A stretch of DNA of 64,000 bases from Lentisphaerota bacterium (GTDB lineage Bacteria > Verrucomicrobiota > Lentisphaeria > Oligosphaerales > JABHEG01): contig JABHEG010000082.1 of NCBI GenBank assembly GCA_018676675.1, positions 1 through 64,000 of the forward strand, given 5' to 3'. Shown piece by piece: positions 62,326 through 64,000 of this stretch. The position numbers and the translations under genes are program-made. The notes below the pieces were generated by a model. That model made no database searches. It was not told the origin of the DNA and worked only from the letters and a program-made list of their open reading frames with translations. The first letter of the stretch is position 1; the number at the start of each line of letters is the position of its first letter.

Positions 62326-64000
62326 CTACTTCTCGAACAACCACTCACGAACCAATTCGCCGCCGACGGCCCTGAGCCGAACCCAGTCAATGTTCATTTT
62401 CCCTTTTCCGGAACAGGGATCGAGGCGGATTTCATGGACTGTGTAATCGCACTCAAACGTGATCGTGTACTCATGCCACTGATCATCGTGATGCACAGCA
62501 AAGCCTGTTCCAGTTCCCGGCTGATAGCCACGGTTCTCCGGGCGCGAGAAGAGTTGCCCGTTACCACTTGCCTTTGCCTTCATCCGCATCGTGAAGACGT
62601 ATCGTCCGGCTGGAAGTCCCAACGGCTTTCGGGTCATGAGCATGGGATCTCCGCTTGTGCATGTTATCACCATGGCCTCATCTCTTAGGCGAGCCGATGC
62701 GTGAGCGTTCGCCCCGGCCTGCCAGCCCCCCACAGGAGGCTGGGGCTTCTTCGGTTTGGGTTTGGTCTTGAGATCCCACTCATGTACGACTCCCCCTGCC
62801 CCGTCCCGCAACCGCATCCAGGCCATCTGCACCGTCCCCTGCCCGGAACACGGAGAGAAACGGAGCGCGTCGACCGGCGTGCTGAACGACAGGGCAACCC
62901 GGTAATCGTGCCAAAGGCCATGTGTGTGGAGGGCAAACGGGGTCGACGCCTCGGCCGTGTGTGAAGCCCCGCCGCTCGTCCACGAAACCTGTCCCGGCCC
63001 ATCGGCCCAGGCACGCATGCGGAAGTCGAGGACATATCGTCCGGGTCCGGCGGCCATCGGGACCGCTGTGGTGAGGGCGGTGTCCGGGCCGAACGATCGC
63101 ACCTGAAGAGTGTCCCAGCGCTGGCCGATGCGCGCTTCACTCGAGACCTGCCAACCCGCCACCGATTCACGCCGCGCCCTCTCATAGGCCGGGTTGGCAG
63201 TCGGGATCACGGCCTCCGTATCTGCCAAGAAGCGCTCGATCAATGCGTCAAGCGCCGTGACACGCTCCGGCTGTACGGAAGCCAGATTGCGGCGTTCGCC
63301 AATGTCGCTCACCACATCGTAGAGTTCATACCGGTGCTGCTGATCCGGAGCGCCATGGAAAATACGGATGAGCTTCCAATCGCCCTGCCGTACACAGACT
63401 GAAGGAGGCAGCCAGTCCGGAACGTGTGGTCCGTGAGGGAAGAAGCAGTACACCGCGTCACGCAACGGTTCCTTCCCGTTCAGGATCGGGACCATGCTCA
63501 GACCATCCTTAGCCTGCTTGGGGCGAGTGGGAAGCCCGGCCATTTCGAGAATCGTCGGGTAGAGGTCTTCGCTCTGGATCAGGGCCTCGTTGGTCGTTCC
63601 GCCCTTGGTTACGCCCGGCCAGGAGACGATTGCCGGAATGCGAATACCCCCTTCATACATGCTCGCCTTCCCGCCGCGTAATGGGGCGTTACTGGTCGCC
63701 GTCCGATCACCGTCCACCGCATTGTACATGTTTCCGCCGTTGTCCGAGTAAAAAATGACAACCGTATCCTGCGCAATTCCGAGCCGATCCAGGGCATCCA
63801 GGATCTTACCGACGTTATCATCCAGCGAGTGAATCATGGCCGCATAGGTCGGGCTCTGCTGCGGGTTCTCAGGATCCACGGTTTTCTTGTACTCTTCGAT
63901 GAGTTCCTCCTTCGCATTGAAGGGGGCATGCACCGAGAACTGCCAGTAATTGAGGAAGAACGGTCTCCCCTTGCGCGCTTCCATGAATGCCACGGCCTCA
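62326..64000 (-). CDS. Sulfatase with two C-terminal beta-sandwich modules (N-terminus outside the window)
   Basis: At least 558 residues; the frame is open through the window edge, so the signal peptide and formylglycine site are not visible. The core retains [47 protein letters not shown] and [20 protein letters not shown]. The family's order of motifs fits the second half of a sulfatase. After the catalytic core come two homologous beta-sandwich modules joined by a proline-lysine linker ([11 protein letters not shown]). They share the endings [18 protein letters not shown] and [19 protein letters not shown] related module ends the sulfatase at 44751. The DUF5722-like gene starts 21 bp downstream, suggesting coupled expression. 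Confidence 0.92.
   Translation of the reverse strand, partial: EAVAFMEARKGRPFFLNYWQFSVHAPFNAKEELIEEYKKTVDPENPQQSPTYAAMIHSLDDNVGKILDALDRLGIAQDTVVIFYSDNGGNMYNAVDGDRTATSNAPLRGGKASMYEGGIRIPAIVSWPGVTKGGTTNEALIQSEDLYPTILEMAGLPTRPKQAKDGLSMVPILNGKEPLRDAVYCFFPHGPHVPDWLPPSVCVRQGDWKLIRIFHGAPDQQHRYELYDVVSDIGERRNLASVQPERVTALDALIERFLADTEAVIPTANPAYERARRESVAGWQVSSEARIGQRWDTLQVRSFGPDTALTTAVPMAAGPGRYVLDFRMRAWADGPGQVSWTSGGASHTAEASTPFALHTHGLWHDYRVALSFSTPVDALRFSPCSGQGTVQMAWMRLRDGAGGVVHEWDLKTKPKPKKPQPPVGGWQAGANAHASARLRDEAMVITCTSGDPMLMTRKPLGLPAGRYVFTMRMKAKASGNGQLFSRPENRGYQPGTGTGFAVHHDDQWHEYTITFECDYTVHEIRLDPCSGKGKMNIDWVRLRAVGGELVREWLFEK

Overview
The window is a GC-rich bacterial chromosome segment with no rRNA, tRNA or CRISPR genes that I can see. 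The gene content fits the PVC superphylum, probably Lentisphaerota, Kiritimatiellota or a neighbouring planctomycete-like lineage. It has several secreted sulfatases, two DUF4838 proteins, two HzsA-like di-heme proteins, a giant PQQ-propeller protein with PA14 and cadherin-like modules, and a prepilin-like protein with an H-X9-DG tail. The phylum is inferred from these families, not from a marker gene.

Layout. 1-3300: the tail of a YbjQ-family protein, a URO-D-family protein and a beta-helix protein, separated by tandem intergenic repeats. 3.3-13.2 kb: an RhlE-type DEAD-box helicase with a probable long leader, then a signalling block made of a 1402-residue hybrid histidine kinase, a divergent response regulator and a GAF-MshEN-GspE ATPase. 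13.2-26.5 kb: a minus-strand run of a secreted TIM-barrel-like protein, a TtcA-like PP-loop protein, a prepilin-like protein, the PQQ/PA14 giant and a GH123/DUF4091-like protein. 26.66-27.23 kb: a compact element with terminal inverted repeats and flanking direct repeats that carries only a four-helix-bundle (S23/IVS-type) gene. 27.3-44.1 kb: an HzsA-like protein, two DUF4838 proteins, two TPR proteins, a CBM9-like protein and a secreted glycosidase-like protein. 44.1-44.7 kb: a decayed VapBC module. 44.7-64 kb: three sulfatases plus a fourth that runs off the window, a second HzsA-like protein, a GH50-like protein, a deleted sulfatase remnant, a heparinase II/III-like protein, a DUF3795 protein and a DUF5722-like protein.

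How the genes fit together. Most proteins carry export signals and resemble desulfation or depolymerisation enzymes for sulfated, uronate-containing polysaccharides: sulfatases, GH50, heparinase II/III, DUF4838, GH123-like, DUF5722 and beta-helix. The signalling block and the GspE ATPase would serve sensing and secretion or pilus assembly.

The intergenic spaces are unusually rich in repeats. There are perfect long hairpins with 24-28 bp stems, tandem arrays of 50-94 bp units, and at least four short dispersed families shared by distant spacers. The strongest novelty candidates are the four-helix-bundle element with its TIRs and target-site-like repeats, the hairpin and composite repeat families, the HzsA-like proteins, and three traces of recent gene decay: VapBC, a sulfatase with an internal deletion, and a sulfatase that lost the arginine of its maturation motif.
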